IMG/VR virus record: IMGVR_UViG_3300048527_000010
Span: 1 to 23,104 of that record
Strand: one strand, 5' to 3'
Length of the DNA: 23,104 nt
Origin: a virus
The translations under genes and the position numbers were made by a program. The notes beneath the pieces were generated by a model. That model was not told the DNA's origin, did not search any database, and saw nothing but the letters and a program-made list of their open reading frames with translations. Numbering within the stretch: position 1 is the stretch's first letter; every line of letters starts with the position of its first letter. Positions 22,516 to 23,104 of the stretch are shown here, one piece after another.

Positions 22516-23046
22516 TCAGGTCAGCTCAAAACGAGCGTCCCTGCGTTGTCCAATTTCCGTCATGCCATCACCCGCATCCATGCGTGAACCAGAAGCGCGA
22601 GCTTGTTGCTCCATGAAATCAGCGGTGTCGGTGAGCTTTTCCTCTTCGCGCATCGGCGCGTCGTGGTGAGCTTCCTGCATGTACTTTTCGTACAAGCTGA
22701 TCGGGAGTTTGAAAGCGAGCATCTCGTTCACCCCAATAAAGCCAGTCCAGTCGCCCGTCTTCAGGGTGACATATTCCCAGCCTGGAACATCCTCAGGCTT
22801 CAGTGGCTCATAACCCAGCCGCATTCTCATGTGGATGGAGTCTCTTGGGTTGGTTGTGGTCAGCCAGCACGTGTGCCAGCCATTAAGTTTCGGCAAGTCC
22901 GGAAGTGAGGACTGGTGAAACTGCTGTCGGAACATTTCAACCCGCTCGTCATCGGACAAAGTACGTGATTCAGTTGCAGCGCGATCTACCATCGCACGGC
23001 TCTCACGGTTGTCACCAGCAGATTTCTTTAAGCGTTCATCGGACAT
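22516..23046 (-). CDS. Unknown head-module protein, possible scaffold or assembly protein
   Basis: This 176-aa charged protein has disordered ends: residues 1-40 are polar with many Arg/Asp/Glu, and about 130-176 are acidic then basic with Met and Gln. The middle (about 50-125) is more ordered, with NGWHTCWLTTTNPRDSIHM, GYEPLKPEDVPGWEYV and TGFIGVNEMLAFKLPISLY. I recall this domain from proteins coded just before podophage capsid genes. Scaffolding is suggested by its position and charged helical tails but not by a recognisable scaffold motif. AAGGAG is eight bases before the ATG. It is the first gene after a putative promoter. Confidence 0.75.
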   Translation of the reverse strand: MSDERLKKSAGDNRESRAMVDRAATESRTLSDDERVEMFRQQFHQSSLPDLPKLNGWHTCWLTTTNPRDSIHMRMRLGYEPLKPEDVPGWEYVTLKTGDWTGFIGVNEMLAFKLPISLYEKYMQEAHHDAPMREEEKLTDTADFMEQQARASGSRMDAGDGMTEIGQRRDARFELT

Positions 23047-23075
23047 TTTTCTCGCTCCTTTCAGCGATTGGGGAA

Positions 23076-23104
23076 ATTATAGGCTTGCGATTTTCAAAAA
23101 ACAA
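23076..23104 (-). promoter_or_regulatory. Putative sigma70-like promoter for the head unit
   Basis: On the minus strand TTGTTT (23099-23104, 3 of 6 to TTGACA) is 17 bases from a perfect TATAAT (23076-23081). The core CCTATAATTTCCCC (23070-23083) matches the ones at 10660 and 19126. The ribosome site AAGGAG at 23055-23060 follows. The window ends at the -35 box, so upstream context is unseen. Confidence 0.6.

Noticed and set aside
1-23104. tRNA genes, CRISPR arrays, insertion sequences, integrase or attachment sites
   Set aside because: I saw no cloverleaf-like segments, spaced direct repeats, transposase motifs or recombinase motifs on either strand. By-eye search only, so weak cases could be missed.

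Overview
This window holds the structural, lysis and DNA-ejection half of a tailed phage (or prophage) genome. Almost everything is coded on the minus strand, so the biological order runs from position 23104 down to 1. DNA of about 60% GC, Shine-Dalgarno sites of the AAGGAG type and long-frame codon bias toward G/C third positions suggest a Gram-negative proteobacterial host. A beta-proteobacterium of the freshwater Burkholderiales type is my guess, but nothing in the window proves it. I see no tape-measure, sheath, tube or baseplate genes. The adaptor proteins, a stabilisation/hub-like protein and a set of internal ejection-type proteins point to a short-tailed (podovirus-like) virion.

Layout in transcription order: (1) Head module, 23046-19183: an unknown 176-aa protein that may assist head assembly, a 197-aa structural protein, the major capsid protein, two small structural proteins, a membrane coiled-coil protein and a basic Lys/Gly-repeat protein. 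A hairpin terminator follows the capsid gene. (2) Connector and fibre module, 19065-13403: a 330-aa connector/adaptor with an inserted beta domain, a 102-aa zinc-ribbon-like protein, an 806-aa fibre protein and a 638-aa fibre with an S74 self-cleaving chaperone at its C-terminus. (3) Lysis block, 13406-10700: a small VanZ/YfiM-like membrane protein, a 106-aa protein, a 31-aa single-helix membrane protein, two unknown membrane proteins (148 and 205 aa), a 3TM-type holin and a GH108 endolysin, most of them translationally coupled by ATGA/TGATG overlaps. (4) Tail and ejection module, 10609-114: a second adaptor protein, a 399-aa beta-repeat protein, a 609-aa hub/stabilisation-like protein, a 75-aa protein, then four large Ala/Gly/Gln-rich proteins that look like internal virion or ejection proteins. 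A textbook intrinsic terminator at 52-80 closes the module.

Three intergenic sites, just upstream of modules 1, 2 and 4, share a -10-like core, CTAYAATT(T)CCC on the minus strand. They divide the region into three likely late transcription units, with the lysis genes at the end of the second. The most useful new observations are this promoter family, the 31-aa membrane gene inside the lysis block, the unassigned membrane proteins around it, and signs of local exchange (low-GC patches) in the S74 fibre and in the last ejection-type protein. At the left edge there may be the last codons of a convergent plus-strand gene.
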